Shown one piece after another: positions 22,346-22,432 of a stretch of DNA of 22,432 nt; position 1 is the first letter of the stretch, and every line of letters starts with the position of its first letter. The position numbers were made by a program, and so were the translations under genes. The stretch is from an uncultured Ruminococcus sp. (GTDB taxonomy: Bacteria > Bacillota > Clostridia > Oscillospirales > Ruminococcaceae): positions 1 through 22,432 of the forward strand of contig CABQIF010000023.1 in NCBI GenBank assembly GCA_902464115.1. The letters are read 5' to 3'. The notes beneath the pieces are model-generated. The model was given only the letters and a program-made list of their open reading frames with translations, made no database searches and was not told the origin of the DNA.

Positions 22346-22432
22346 TGCAGAAAGAAACTTTGATCCTTGCATCCAACAACGCTGGAAAACTGCGGGAGAT
22401 GCGGGAAATTTTAGAGCCATTCGGGCTGGAAG
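22345..22432 (+). CDS. rdgB: XTP/dITP diphosphatase (RdgB/HAM1 family), 3' end outside window
   Basis: Only the first 29 codons are in the window. They read MQKETLILASNNAGKLREMREILEPFGLE; the SNNxGKxxE start with the Lys and Glu of the nucleotide-binding loop is typical of this house-cleaning pyrophosphatase, which hydrolyses non-canonical purine triphosphates such as XTP and dITP to keep them out of DNA. GGAGG near 22330 inside ftsY serves as ribosome binding site, and the start overlaps the ftsY stop by 1 nt (TAATG), so translation is probably coupled. Confidence 0.88.
   Translation, partial: MQKETLILASNNAGKLREMREILEPFGLE

Overview
The window looks like a chromosomal segment from a Gram-positive, low-to-mid-GC anaerobe of the class Clostridia, most likely a Ruminococcus-like member of the Oscillospiraceae. 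The reasons are a spoIIR sporulation gene, the infC-rpmI-rplT operon with an attenuator leader, a SpoU-type methyltransferase gene directly after rplT, the order dprA-topA-trmFO, and the cluster plsX-rnc-radical SAM-smc-ftsY-rdgB. The species assignment is inference. Most of the window is about 50% GC; one islet at about 3.97-4.84 kb is far more AT-rich.

Region 1 (2-3969, + strand) holds a two-gene cell-envelope unit: the 3' part of an eight-helix membrane protein that is recognisably built on a P1B-type ATPase but has lost every catalytic motif, then an LCP (LytR-CpsA-Psr) protein whose cytoplasmic N-terminus carries eleven 12-residue Q/N/Y/G-rich repeats. The unit ends in a strong terminator.

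Region 2 (3971-4835) is an AT-rich islet. It has two small minus-strand genes of unknown function, their own consensus promoter, terminator-like hairpins on both sides and a perfect 16-bp inverted repeat between them. An exact 18-bp direct repeat, formed by the 3' half of the LCP terminator, flanks it, so it resembles a small element inserted into a terminator.

Region 3 (4891-7077) has spoIIR (+) convergent with a SASA/SGNH-type carbohydrate O-acetylesterase (-), with six bases between their ends. The esterase promoter is back to back with the infC promoter.

Region 4 (7147-8704) is the infC-rpmI-rplT translation operon: a consensus promoter, a structured L20-type leader with an intrinsic terminator, infC with an apparent AUC start, L35, L20 and a terminator.

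Region 5 (8751-22432) is a dense co-directional run of housekeeping genes: SpoU methyltransferase, dprA, topA, trmFO, plsX, rnc, radical SAM protein, smc, ftsY and the start of rdgB. Many overlap (topA/trmFO and trmFO/plsX by 4 nt, rnc/radical SAM by 11, radical SAM/smc by 35, ftsY/rdgB by 1), which suggests translational coupling. SMC has an extremely Gln-rich coiled coil, and FtsY has a long acidic N-terminus built from 13-residue repeats.

No rRNA or tRNA gene, CRISPR array, transposase or integrase was seen. The most novel items are the dead P-type-ATPase-like protein paired with the repeat-bearing LCP protein, and the islet in the terminator.
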